Positions 31,934 through 41,338 of a stretch of 64,000 nucleotides of DNA are shown piece by piece. Below the pieces are notes generated by a model, which made no database searches, was not told where the DNA came from, and worked only from the letters and a program-made list of their open reading frames with translations. Position numbers and translations under genes: made by a program. Source of the DNA: Thiotrichaceae bacterium (GTDB lineage: Bacteria; Pseudomonadota; Gammaproteobacteria; Eutrophobiales; Eutrophobiaceae); assembly GCA_012960105.1 (NCBI GenBank), contig DUBV01000039.1:27991-91990 (forward strand), written 5' to 3'. The number at the start of each line of letters is the position of its first letter. Within the stretch, counting starts at the first letter, position 1.

Positions 31934-34255
31934 ATGTTAACCGAAGCAATGAAGCAAAATGTAACTTCTCTCAGCTTGACTGAGCTGGAGTCGCTATGTG
32001 AAGAGTATCTGGAAGAACATGGTGAACACACGGAAGAGGAATTTATTGCTCATCTATATAAACATAATCGCATTACTGCGACAGAATATAAAAATATTCA
32101 AACACATGAAAAAATTGATTTACATTCAATTGGTGATGTTAGCGATATAGGCAAAAATCAAGCTGGTTCAGGCAAGGTCGATGTTGATGGGACTTATGTA
32201 GAAAACGAAGATTACACCATTCTAGAATCTATCGATGAAGGGGCAATGGGTGAAATCCTGACGGCCAGAGATAATAAACTTAATCGAACCGTCGCTTACA
32301 AAAAAATTCATTCACATGTAGCTGAAATCCCGAGTTATCTGGGACGATTTTATATGGAAGCTCAGGTAACTGCACAGCTACAACATCCGAATATTGTTCC
32401 CGTATATGGCTTGATGTCCAGTGGTAAGGACGTCGGTTATGCCATGAAACTGATAGATGGTATTACGCTAAAAGCGTACATCAAGGAAACACAAGATCAA
32501 TACGTTAAATATGGTCAACCGGATGAACACCATACGCTACACGCAAGACTAGAACATTTTCTAAAGGTTTGTGATGCCATACATTATGCGCATCGTAAAG
32601 GTGTACTGCATCGTGACCTCAAACCACTTAATGTCATGATTGGTCCTTACAATGAAGTATATGTGATGGACTGGGGTATTGCGAAAACGGTCGAAGTCGA
32701 TGAAGACATGTTCGATAAGAAAACCGTCATGGTGGGTCATGAGGAAGTTGATGCTAATGACAAGACCAAGATGGGGCAAGTTATGGGAACTCCTGCCTAT
32801 ATGTCTCCAGAGCAAGCAGAAGGTGAGCATGACATTCTTGATCATCGTAGTGATCTTTATGCGTTAGGTTTAATCCTGTTTGAATTAGTCACTTTTCATC
32901 GTGCTATCAGTGGTAAGAATACCGAGCAAATTATGATGAAAGCACGTCGTGGTCATATTGACCAGCCACCTGCCTATGGCAAGCAGCAAGATGCACAAGA
33001 ACAATTATTAGCGATTGTTAAAAAAGCAACGCAATACATGCCAGAAGATCGTTATCCAACCGTTCTTGATTTTTCTGATGATATTCGTCGTTTTATACAT
33101 GGCGAAGCAATTAATGCGCGTCCGGAATCAAGAAGACAAAAAATCATGCGTTGGGTGACTCATCATCGAAAAGCGGCTGTTAATATTATGGTCTATTCAA
33201 TTTTGGCCTCTTTTGCATTAGTGGTTACCTTGTTGTTCTTGCAAATGCAATCGATGAAAGAAATGCAGAGTGAAGGACAAAAAACGAACCAGTTTGTAAA
33301 CGCTGTTGTAAACAAGTCGCAGCAAATTAATACGCAATTTTTGAAATATGAAGGAATATTGGAAGGTTTAAAAATTGGCGCGGAGAACTTATTAAATCAA
33401 GGCACGATTGATAACTCCATATATTACACAAGTAAGACGATAGCCGTTCCCGGAGGAGGTCCTGCGGATTACAAGTTTTCAGATATCTATGGCTTGGCAA
33501 TAAGTGTTGATTACCATGCTTACAAATTAGCACCAGAAGTATATGAGCCAAGTATCAAATCGACCTTACAACGTTTGAATCCATTACGTCATTCATTTAA
33601 GTCTTTGTTGTTAAGAAGTTATAAAACTGATGTTGCTGCGGATGACGATAAGGCAGCGCATGACATTATCATGAATAAAGGCCTGCCATTAGTTTGGGCA
33701 TATATTGGATTGGAACAAGGTATCCTTGCAGCTTACCCTGGTAAGTCAGGTTATCCTGAGGCTTATGATGCTAGACAACGTCCCTGGTATAGAAGCTCAA
33801 TGAGTAGCGCTGGCGTTAAATGGTTGCAGCCTTATATTGATGTTGGTGGCCGAGGCTCGCTGCTACCGGTAACTACCCCACTGTTTAATAACGATGGAAC
33901 ATTTATTGGTGTTGCCGGTGTTGAATTGACGCTAGAGCATGTCAGAAAGAAAATGATACCGATGTTCCATGAAGGTTTGGAAGAAACCTATTTGTTAAAC
34001 GATAAAGCTGAGATAGTAGTGGCATCATCAGATAAATCTCAATTCTATGCGATAGGCACGTTGATAAATTCGGTAGAAGATTTAGACGTTTTTGATAATG
34101 AATACGTTGTGAATAAAATTAGCAGAGGACAATCCGGTCATTATTTTTATATAGAACGTGGTCGAGAGAAGGTCATTGCTTATTACAAGCTGGAATCGAC
34201 CGGCTGGTATTATGTTGTTAAAGCAGATGCTGAAGAATTATTAAACGGTTTTTAA
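31934..34255 (+). CDS. Transmembrane Ser/Thr protein kinase with C-terminal extracytoplasmic dCache-like domain
   Basis: HRDLKPLNVMIG, DWGIAK, GTPAYMSPEQ; single TM; Cache-like RPWYRSSMS...VTTPLFNNDGTFIGVAGVELTLE. Confidence 0.9.
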   Translation: MLTEAMKQNVTSLSLTELESLCEEYLEEHGEHTEEEFIAHLYKHNRITATEYKNIQTHEKIDLHSIGDVSDIGKNQAGSGKVDVDGTYVENEDYTILESIDEGAMGEILTARDNKLNRTVAYKKIHSHVAEIPSYLGRFYMEAQVTAQLQHPNIVPVYGLMSSGKDVGYAMKLIDGITLKAYIKETQDQYVKYGQPDEHHTLHARLEHFLKVCDAIHYAHRKGVLHRDLKPLNVMIGPYNEVYVMDWGIAKTVEVDEDMFDKKTVMVGHEEVDANDKTKMGQVMGTPAYMSPEQAEGEHDILDHRSDLYALGLILFELVTFHRAISGKNTEQIMMKARRGHIDQPPAYGKQQDAQEQLLAIVKKATQYMPEDRYPTVLDFSDDIRRFIHGEAINARPESRRQKIMRWVTHHRKAAVNIMVYSILASFALVVTLLFLQMQSMKEMQSEGQKTNQFVNAVVNKSQQINTQFLKYEGILEGLKIGAENLLNQGTIDNSIYYTSKTIAVPGGGPADYKFSDIYGLAISVDYHAYKLAPEVYEPSIKSTLQRLNPLRHSFKSLLLRSYKTDVAADDDKAAHDIIMNKGLPLVWAYIGLEQGILAAYPGKSGYPEAYDARQRPWYRSSMSSAGVKWLQPYIDVGGRGSLLPVTTPLFNNDGTFIGVAGVELTLEHVRKKMIPMFHEGLEETYLLNDKAEIVVASSDKSQFYAIGTLINSVEDLDVFDNEYVVNKISRGQSGHYFYIERGREKVIAYYKLESTGWYYVVKADAEELLNGF

Positions 34256-34329
34256 TTTCGTCAAATTAACTACGTTTTTATAATTTCAGTATACAATAAA
34301 TACAACACAGCATTTAGTGGTGTTAATAT

Positions 34330-34581
34330 TTGTCTGACTGGAAAGTATATCTCCTGCGTTGTTCGGATAACTCCCTCTATACAGGTATCACTCGAGATTT
34401 AAATCGAAGAATTAACGAACATAATAATAATGATCGTCTAGCTTCAGCGTATACTCGGGCACGTCGACCAGTAACTCTGGTTTATCAGGAATCTCACACG
34501 GATCGTTCCTCTGCAAGTAAGCGTGAAGCAGAAATTAAAAAATTTACAAAACAAGAAAAAGAAAAGTTGGTAGAAAAGTAG
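34330..34581 (+). CDS. GIY-YIG nuclease superfamily protein (YhbQ-like)
   Basis: VYLLRCSDNSLYTGITRDLNRRINEHN; TTG start. Confidence 0.88.
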   Translation: MSDWKVYLLRCSDNSLYTGITRDLNRRINEHNNNDRLASAYTRARRPVTLVYQESHTDRSSASKREAEIKKFTKQEKEKLVEK

Positions 34582-34582
34582 C

Positions 34583-36385
34583 ATGGCAAAAAATAGTGTA
34601 AAAAATATCGAACGTCCCAAGGCAAGTAGTCTTAAGCCTTTGAAGTTAGCTTTACCGTTTATGAAACCCTATACAGCAAGGTTGCTGTTAGCGTTAATTT
34701 TTTTAACATTGGCATCGTTATCCATGTTGTCTATGCCGGTTGCAATTCGATACGTTATTGATCAGGGCTTTTCCAGTAACAATGCGGGTTCTATCAATAC
34801 CTACTTTATTGCCCTGTTTAGTCTGGCGGTTGCCTTCGCTATTTTCGGTTCGCTACGTTATTACTTAGTCATGTGGATAGGAGAACGTGTTGTTGCTGAT
34901 ATACGTTCAGCTGTTTATAAACACGTAATTAAAATGAGTCCGACATTTTTTGAAGTCACACGTACTGGCGAAGTATTATCTCGTTTAACAACCGATACGA
35001 CTCTTGTCCAAAGTGTTTTCGGTGCAGGTATGTCAATTGCGTTACGTAGTCTGTTTAGTGTGTTTGGTTGTCTGATCATGTTATTTATTACCAGTCCAAA
35101 ATTGACTTCAATGATCATCATACTTATACCGGTGGTGGTGGTTCCCATACTGGTATATGGCCGAAAAGTTCGGCGTCTATCACGCGCCAATCAGGATCGG
35201 GTCGCCGACTCAAGTAGTATTGCGGATGAATCACTTAACGCAATACATGTTATTCAGGCGTTTACATTAGAAACTTTTCTTGGTGATCGATTTAGTGATT
35301 CAGTTGAAGAATCTTTCAAAGCAGCAAGACAACGTATACAAGTGAGCTCAATTTTGTCAGGTACGATTATCCTGACGGCATTTGGCGCGATGGTTTTTGT
35401 ACTTTGGCTTGGAGCACATGCGGTAGTTGATGGTTCTATGAGTCCCGGTACCATGGGACAATTTTTATTGTATGCGACCTTTCTTGCTGGTAGCACGACT
35501 TCGCTCGGAGAAGTCTGGAATGATATTCAACGTGCAGCAGGCGCAATGGAACGTTTGATGGAACTGTTGCATACACAACCTGAGATAAAGGCCCCGGATA
35601 ATGTTGTAAGTTTACCTACTGAAGGTCGCGGGCATATTCAAATAGAAGACGTTTGTTTTAATTATCCTTCGCGCCCGGGTATGAAATCACTTGAGCACTT
35701 TAGTCTGGAAATAAAACCGGGCGAAACTGTGGCATTAGTTGGTCCTTCAGGCGCAGGCAAGAGTACAGTCTTTCAACTATTAATGCGTTTCTATGATCCA
35801 CAGTCAGGAAAAATATTATTAGACGGTGTTGATATAAAATCAGCTGATCCATTAGCGGTACGACAACGTATTGCCATTGTTCCACAAAACACGGTTTTGT
35901 TTGCTGCAACAGCAATGGAAAATATTCGTTATGGCAAGCCGGAAGCAACTGATGAAGAAGTAAAAACTGCAGCACGTACAGCGATAGCCGATGAGTTTAT
36001 TGAAAAGCAACCCGAAGCGTATCAAACATTCCTTGGTGAAAAAGGTATACGTTTGTCAGGTGGTCAGCAACAACGCATTGCCATTGCTAGAGCAATATTG
36101 AAAAACCCTCCTATTATGTTACTGGATGAAGCAACCAGCGCACTTGATTCTGAAAGCGAGAAACTGGTTCAGGAAGCGCTAGATCACCTTATGCAAGATC
36201 ACACTACATTAGTTATTGCACATCGTTTATCAACTGTGATGAAAGCCGATCGTATTGTTGTTATGGATGAAGGACAAATCGTTGATATCGGTCAGCATGA
36301 TGAATTAATGCAAAAGGGTGGATTGTATAACAGGCTTGCTGAAATTCAGTTTGGTCATGCAAAGGAAAAAGACTCAACAGTCTGA
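34583..36385 (+). CDS. ABC transporter, fused TM-ATPase (MsbA-like exporter)
   Basis: VGPSGAGKSTVFQLL, LSGGQQQRIAIARAIL, DEATSALD. Confidence 0.92.
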   Translation: MAKNSVKNIERPKASSLKPLKLALPFMKPYTARLLLALIFLTLASLSMLSMPVAIRYVIDQGFSSNNAGSINTYFIALFSLAVAFAIFGSLRYYLVMWIGERVVADIRSAVYKHVIKMSPTFFEVTRTGEVLSRLTTDTTLVQSVFGAGMSIALRSLFSVFGCLIMLFITSPKLTSMIIILIPVVVVPILVYGRKVRRLSRANQDRVADSSSIADESLNAIHVIQAFTLETFLGDRFSDSVEESFKAARQRIQVSSILSGTIILTAFGAMVFVLWLGAHAVVDGSMSPGTMGQFLLYATFLAGSTTSLGEVWNDIQRAAGAMERLMELLHTQPEIKAPDNVVSLPTEGRGHIQIEDVCFNYPSRPGMKSLEHFSLEIKPGETVALVGPSGAGKSTVFQLLMRFYDPQSGKILLDGVDIKSADPLAVRQRIAIVPQNTVLFAATAMENIRYGKPEATDEEVKTAARTAIADEFIEKQPEAYQTFLGEKGIRLSGGQQQRIAIARAILKNPPIMLLDEATSALDSESEKLVQEALDHLMQDHTTLVIAHRLSTVMKADRIVVMDEGQIVDIGQHDELMQKGGLYNRLAEIQFGHAKEKDSTV

Positions 36386-36418
36386 TCGTTGCAAGCTGTA
36401 CAGCTTTAATAATAATTG

Positions 36419-36432
36419 TTGATCTAGGTCAA
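36419..36432 (+). promoter_or_regulatory. Candidate FNR/Anr-type binding site
   Basis: TTGATCTAGGTCAA, matches TTGAT-N4-ATCAA at 9 of 10 positions. Confidence 0.6.
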
Positions 36433-36492
36433 AATCCAAAACTCGTTTTTTCCTAAAATTAAATAACAGTATTTTTTAGGAGCTATTATTGT

Positions 36493-36693
36493 ATGAATGT
36501 TGAAAGAGCCGAACTATTAGCAAAAAAAGAAGAACTTGAATCACGTATTAATAAAATCCGACAGGATCTTGCCACGCGTTTGAGTGCTGATTTTGCAGAA
36601 CAAGCGACAGAACTTGAGAATCGTGATGTTTTGTTGGAAATTGCACGTGTCACTGAAGAGGACCTCGAGTTAATTAATAAGAAGCTCCAATAA
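36493..36693 (+). CDS. Small coiled-coil protein resembling TraR/DksA N-terminal region, lacking zinc finger
   Basis: 66 aa ...IRQDLATRLSADFAEQATELENRDVLLEIARVTEEDLELINKKLQ; no cysteines. Confidence 0.7.
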   Translation: MNVERAELLAKKEELESRINKIRQDLATRLSADFAEQATELENRDVLLEIARVTEEDLELINKKLQ

Positions 36694-36882
36694 CTAAATG
36701 AATAAAAAACATTTATTCTAATTAACAACGAAAAAGCAGCTTATTTTCTCGATAAAGTCAGTCCAAAGCATCAAAGGAATGTAGTTAATCTGTCCTGAAA
36801 ATGTCACAAAAGCTAACTACACTTTTATGGTATGGAGATTGCTACTATTCACGTAGGCTACTACACCCGAGGAGGTGTTCTT

Positions 36883-37173
36883 ATGATTCCTACTAATGTT
36901 ATGCCCTTTCCGCAAATTCAATACAGCATGCTCTGTGGTGTTTGTCCAAAGTGTGGAAAGAGTGATGGGTTTGTAAATCTAGGGAAAGAGCATTGGTTTA
37001 TCTGTCGTGATCACAAAACTAAATGGTTTGCCGGAGTTAATATGTTTGAAGGTTGGGAAAATCAGACTGTGGCACAAGCACAAAGTATAGAATCCATGCT
37101 TAATAGCTATAAGGATGTTGTTCCATTAAGAGAAGTTGATGGTGAACACAAATTAGGTAATCACGTATTATAA
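36883..37173 (+). CDS. Small hypothetical protein with CPKCGKSDG zinc-knuckle-like motif
   Basis: GAGGAGG RBS at ~36868-36874 supports start MIPTNVMPF; CxxC...CRDH. Confidence 0.7.
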   Translation: MIPTNVMPFPQIQYSMLCGVCPKCGKSDGFVNLGKEHWFICRDHKTKWFAGVNMFEGWENQTVAQAQSIESMLNSYKDVVPLREVDGEHKLGNHVL

Positions 37174-37197
37174 AATAATAGTACCAAAGAAATCATT

Positions 37198-37223
37198 TTT
37201 CCCTGATAGTAATATCAGGGAAA
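37198..37223. terminator. Hairpin, possible terminator
   Basis: TTTCCCTGATA-GTAA-TATCAGGGAAA perfect 11 bp stem, 25 nt after the preceding CDS. Confidence 0.5.
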
Positions 37224-37379
37224 TACATTTCTATTTCTTTCCTTCCTGAAATAACTTCATAATAAATTTGTCATCGTTTTAATAAATAAGCAATGCTTAC
37301 CTGGTGTAATAAAAGTTTATGCTATCTAAAGTATTCGTTAATATTAGACATCCTCCTAACCTGATATATTAAGCAGCTA

Positions 37380-38012
37380 ATGAAAGGCCACGTTCAATAC
37401 TCAAGTATCGGAAATCTAGAGACGTTGTTGCGCTATTTTCTTATCGTTGTATTTTTTATTGTTATCTCTATAACAAGCAACAGTTTTGCTACTGTAGGAG
37501 AACAATTAATTATTATAGGAGATATTGTTAATGTGAGAGCAGCACCTTCAACTAATAGCGATACATTAATAAAATTGCTAAAAGATCGTGAAGTGACCGA
37601 GATTCAACGGCAGCAACAGTGGATCGAAATAGAGACTCATCGCAAAGATATTAAAACAGGTTGGGTACATCAATCTTTGCTAGCTAAGCGAGAAAAAAAA
37701 GAAACGAAGAAATCATCCAGAAATACATCTTCACCATCACGGTTTGATAAATTCATGGAGCGTTTTAATGAACACAATGAGGTGGTTAAAAAACAGAATG
37801 GTATAATTTACTTCTCTGAAGTGAAAAACAAAGGGCAAGGACAGATAGAGATCATTGCTACAGATGCGTGGGTAAATGCAGAACGAGAAGAGCGCGGCAT
37901 AATAGTGAAAACTGTATTTAAATTATGGAGTAATGTGGTTCCTGTAGGCAGTTCGATGTCGATACGCATTTTTGATGCGCAGGGTGAACAACACATGTTG
38001 ATTGTTCGTTAA
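37380..38012 (+). CDS. Bacterial SH3-domain secreted/membrane protein
   Basis: VGEQLIIIGDIVNVRAAPSTNSDTLIKLLKDREV... SH3b pattern. Confidence 0.75.
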   Translation: MKGHVQYSSIGNLETLLRYFLIVVFFIVISITSNSFATVGEQLIIIGDIVNVRAAPSTNSDTLIKLLKDREVTEIQRQQQWIEIETHRKDIKTGWVHQSLLAKREKKETKKSSRNTSSPSRFDKFMERFNEHNEVVKKQNGIIYFSEVKNKGQGQIEIIATDAWVNAEREERGIIVKTVFKLWSNVVPVGSSMSIRIFDAQGEQHMLIVR

Positions 38013-38046
38013 GTTAATAATCACAAAAAATACTATAATAATAAAA

Positions 38047-38556
38047 ATGTTAGTCGAATTAATACATCAACAGCACCTCGAATTACGCGAACTATTTATT
38101 CGCCATCAGGAAGCTTTGTTACAAGGAAAATTTGAGGAAGCAGAGGAATATCTGGAGAATTTTGAAGTTTTTCTAAAAGCGCATATGCAAATCGAAGAAA
38201 ATTATTTGTTTCCAGAGTTTGCCAAAATAAAGCAGACTTCGAAATGGAATGTGTCTCTCTATGAAAAAGAACATGACAAAATAAACCAACTCTATAACAA
38301 TATTTCTAAAGATCTGACTTGGCTCAGCGAACAGGAACTTACAGAATCACAATTACGCCGAAATATTATTGCTTTGCTGGATAAAGAAAAAACACTGAAA
38401 GGTTTGAACGAACACCACGAAGAACGCGAAGAAGAAGCAATGCTGAAAGAGCTCGATGAACAACTGGATCAACGGCAACTCAAAGAATTGAAATTAGATA
38501 TAAAATTAACCTGGGCGGAAGTGACTGCCTCAGTGACACAAACAACAGCTTATTAA
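38047..38556 (+). CDS. Hemerythrin-like domain protein
   Basis: HxxLR...F..HMQIEENYLFPEF...EHDKI pattern; start chosen at MLVELIHQQ. Confidence 0.7.
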   Translation: MLVELIHQQHLELRELFIRHQEALLQGKFEEAEEYLENFEVFLKAHMQIEENYLFPEFAKIKQTSKWNVSLYEKEHDKINQLYNNISKDLTWLSEQELTESQLRRNIIALLDKEKTLKGLNEHHEEREEEAMLKELDEQLDQRQLKELKLDIKLTWAEVTASVTQTTAY

Positions 38557-38572
38557 AAAGGTATTAATAGTT

Positions 38573-39895
38573 ATGAATAAAATAGCCACATCAATAACCC
38601 AAAGCATTGTTATTTCATTTTGTCTGATACCCGTCAACACAATGGCAGCAGATGGAAAATCTGATTTCTCAAGTTTAGAAGCGCAAGAACGCGCACAAAT
38701 AATATCGGAGCTAACGTTTAGTCTACAGACCAGGCAAGTCTGTACGCAAACATTAAATTGGGACGATAGTGGCTCAGGTGCAGATCTGGATGGTTATTTT
38801 TTCATCCCGACTATCGGTAAAAGTGAGTACATGATTGGTGGACATGCTTCGCAAAAAAGAACTTCAAAATATCATTGTGTTATCTCGGTTAGTAATTCAG
38901 CAAGTAATCCAAAAGGTAGGCCGGCTATATTGGTCGCTCCAGCAGACTGGAAACAAATATGGAAAGATTCGGGTAGTGGTGCCACAAAAGATGGTTCTTT
39001 TTGGCAAGCTATCCCACCAGACAGTAATTACAAATGTATAGGTAGTATTTCGCAACTTGGACATGAGCGGAAACCAAGCCTGCCCAATTATCGCTGCGTA
39101 CATCGAAGTTTGACAGACAAGATTGTGGCAAGCTCTGTTATCTGGTCGGATAAAGGTACTGGTGCTGAAAAACAAGTCACTATATTTAATTTACCTTCAA
39201 CAGGCGCATATATAGCGGTAGGGGCAAGAACAGGAAAAGTAGAAGCTTACGATCTGAAAAAAAATGCGACCAGTGTTCCTGATCCTGAAATGGTCGAAGA
39301 ATTACTTGCGAAAAGATTAGCGCCGATAAAAGCGGATATCGAAGCAAAGACCAAAGCGATAAGAGACAAAAGAGCAGCTGCAAAAGAAGAAGCCGAAAAA
39401 GATGCCGCCAATAAAGCAGAACAGAAGAAAATAGCTGTCGCAGCTGAAAAAAAGAAACAAGAAAAAATTGCAGCGCAAAAAGCATTAGCTGCAAAAGCCA
39501 AGACAGAAAGTGCAGGCAGTGCTGAAGAGGATGCTCAAGCAAAACGCCTAAAAGAAGAACAACAGGCACGTATAGCAAAAGCAATGCAGGATTCTGAAGA
39601 AAAAGCCGATGCAGATAAAGAAGCCATGGCAGTGCCTGTTGAAGAAGAGAAGGTGCAGGAAGAAATGACCTTTGAAGAAACTCCATCCTTATTCGATGAT
39701 GATGCAGAACCAGAAATCGCTGCAGAAAAGTCGAATGAAGAAACAAGTGCCAGCTCAAGCGAACCAAAGGAAGAATCAAAAGGCTTAAATAGCATACTGA
39801 TGTTCTTCGTAAAGGTATTAGGCATTATGGTTGGTGGTATTCTCGTTTTGATTATAGGTTTTAAAGTTCTATTCGGTAAGAAGAAAACGACATAG
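38573..39895 (+). CDS. Secreted, C-terminally anchored protein with Vps62-like repeats and Ala/Lys/Glu-rich coiled coil
   Basis: Signal peptide; WDDSGSGADLDG, WKDSGSGATKDGSFWQAIPP, WSDKGTGAEKQ repeats; C-terminal TM. Confidence 0.75.
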   Translation: MNKIATSITQSIVISFCLIPVNTMAADGKSDFSSLEAQERAQIISELTFSLQTRQVCTQTLNWDDSGSGADLDGYFFIPTIGKSEYMIGGHASQKRTSKYHCVISVSNSASNPKGRPAILVAPADWKQIWKDSGSGATKDGSFWQAIPPDSNYKCIGSISQLGHERKPSLPNYRCVHRSLTDKIVASSVIWSDKGTGAEKQVTIFNLPSTGAYIAVGARTGKVEAYDLKKNATSVPDPEMVEELLAKRLAPIKADIEAKTKAIRDKRAAAKEEAEKDAANKAEQKKIAVAAEKKKQEKIAAQKALAAKAKTESAGSAEEDAQAKRLKEEQQARIAKAMQDSEEKADADKEAMAVPVEEEKVQEEMTFEETPSLFDDDAEPEIAAEKSNEETSASSSEPKEESKGLNSILMFFVKVLGIMVGGILVLIIGFKVLFGKKKTT

Positions 39896-40085
39896 AGAGT
39901 ACGAATCAGGGATATTGTGCACGACTGTATGGACGCAGGAGGTAGAACTTTGCTCGCGGTAATTGTCTGGATGATGTGCCATTGTCGTGCTGCATAGAAC
40001 AAATTTGCAGTAATAACGGTTCTTGATTAAAGCCCCGCTGTTTCAGGTCGATATATATTAATGTATCGAAAGGGATAAAATCATT

Positions 40086-40460
40086 ATGAGTTTTCACTGT
40101 AAAAGATGTGACACAGACATGCAGACCGTTTTCTATGAAGGCGTTGCTATACAGTTGTGCATGACTTGCAAATCTATCTTTCTCAGCAAGAAAAAACTGG
40201 AAATAATTAAAGATTCCCGCGAAATTGAAATTCCAGAAGATACGCCCATTCCTCGCAGGGGACTAGAAATTCAACGAGATTGCCCTAAATGCGAAGTCGT
40301 TATGAAAAAAATAAGACATGGCAGAATTCGTTCAACCATGATTGATTATTGCGAGACATGTACTGGAATCTGGTTGGATAAAGGTGAATTGGCGTCTATC
40401 CAGTTCAGCTATGAAGTTGCCGAAAACAACCGTTTTCGTAATCAAGCTAAACACCTTTAA
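40086..40460 (+). CDS. TFIIB-type zinc ribbon protein
   Basis: CKRCDTDM...CMTCKSIFL..., CPKCEVVM...YCETCTGIWLDKGEL. Confidence 0.85.
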   Translation: MSFHCKRCDTDMQTVFYEGVAIQLCMTCKSIFLSKKKLEIIKDSREIEIPEDTPIPRRGLEIQRDCPKCEVVMKKIRHGRIRSTMIDYCETCTGIWLDKGELASIQFSYEVAENNRFRNQAKHL

Positions 40461-40582
40461 GTTATTTCTCTGTTTTCTTTTCTTCGAAGTTAACTAGTCA
40501 ATTGTTGGCATACCTATTAAACGATACTCAAGTTGGAGCATTTTTAGCCGATAATTAATCATTATTTATGAATCAAGGATAA

Positions 40583-41338
40583 TTGGTGAAGATATTAGAG
40601 CAACTGTTTGAGGATTACACCGTAGACACCGATATCTTGCAGCAAGATTTGCATGACAAGATTATTGAGGGACTGGTCTATTGGGCAGATTTAGATTTCC
40701 ATGATCTGGAGCTGGATATAGAAGCTGCGAACAATGACCGAATCAATAAAACACCGGTCATGCAAAATATATTGACCGATCTTAATAAACTTGTTTTAGA
40801 AGATTCACTAACGGGACTATATAACCGACGCTATTTTAATCGTGCGTTGGAAAGCGAGATGATACGTAATAATCGCGAGTTTCATCCCTTGAGTCTTGCC
40901 ATTCTTGATGTCGATCATTTCAAACTCATTAATGATACTTATGGACACGACGCCGGTGATGAGGTGCTAAAAGCACTAGCCATGATCATGCATAAAAATG
41001 TACGACAATCTGATGCATTGATGAGAATCGGTGGTGAAGAGTTTGCCGTCATCATGCCAAATGTACGTTATCAAGTGGCGGTTGATGTTATGGAGCGCTT
41101 ACGCAATGACATCGAGAATATGGTTGTTCCATTTAACGGCGATGAATTAAGTACCAGTGTCAGTATTGGTATAACGGTTCGTGAACCGAATAAATTTGTC
41201 TCTGTTGATGAACTTTATCAACAAGCTGATCAGGCACTGTATCAAGCCAAGGAAACTGGCAGAAACAAAGTGGTCTTGCATGGTACTCCAAATGCTACTG
41301 GGCTTTCCGTATCTGAAAGAGAAGGACTGATGTCATGA
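40583..41338 (+). CDS. Diguanylate cyclase (GGDEF domain)
   Basis: DSLTGLYNRRYF; RIGGEEFAVIMP. Confidence 0.92.
   Translation: MVKILEQLFEDYTVDTDILQQDLHDKIIEGLVYWADLDFHDLELDIEAANNDRINKTPVMQNILTDLNKLVLEDSLTGLYNRRYFNRALESEMIRNNREFHPLSLAILDVDHFKLINDTYGHDAGDEVLKALAMIMHKNVRQSDALMRIGGEEFAVIMPNVRYQVAVDVMERLRNDIENMVVPFNGDELSTSVSIGITVREPNKFVSVDELYQQADQALYQAKETGRNKVVLHGTPNATGLSVSEREGLMS

Noticed and set aside
39186-39779. 197 aa antisense ORF (Leu-rich)
   Set aside because: Mirror of the Ala/Lys/Glu-rich coiled-coil coding region of 38573..39895; no start context or family.
40583-40640. Alternative start for the GGDEF gene
   Set aside because: TTG/GTG start choice cannot be resolved by eye; kept as in the ORF track.
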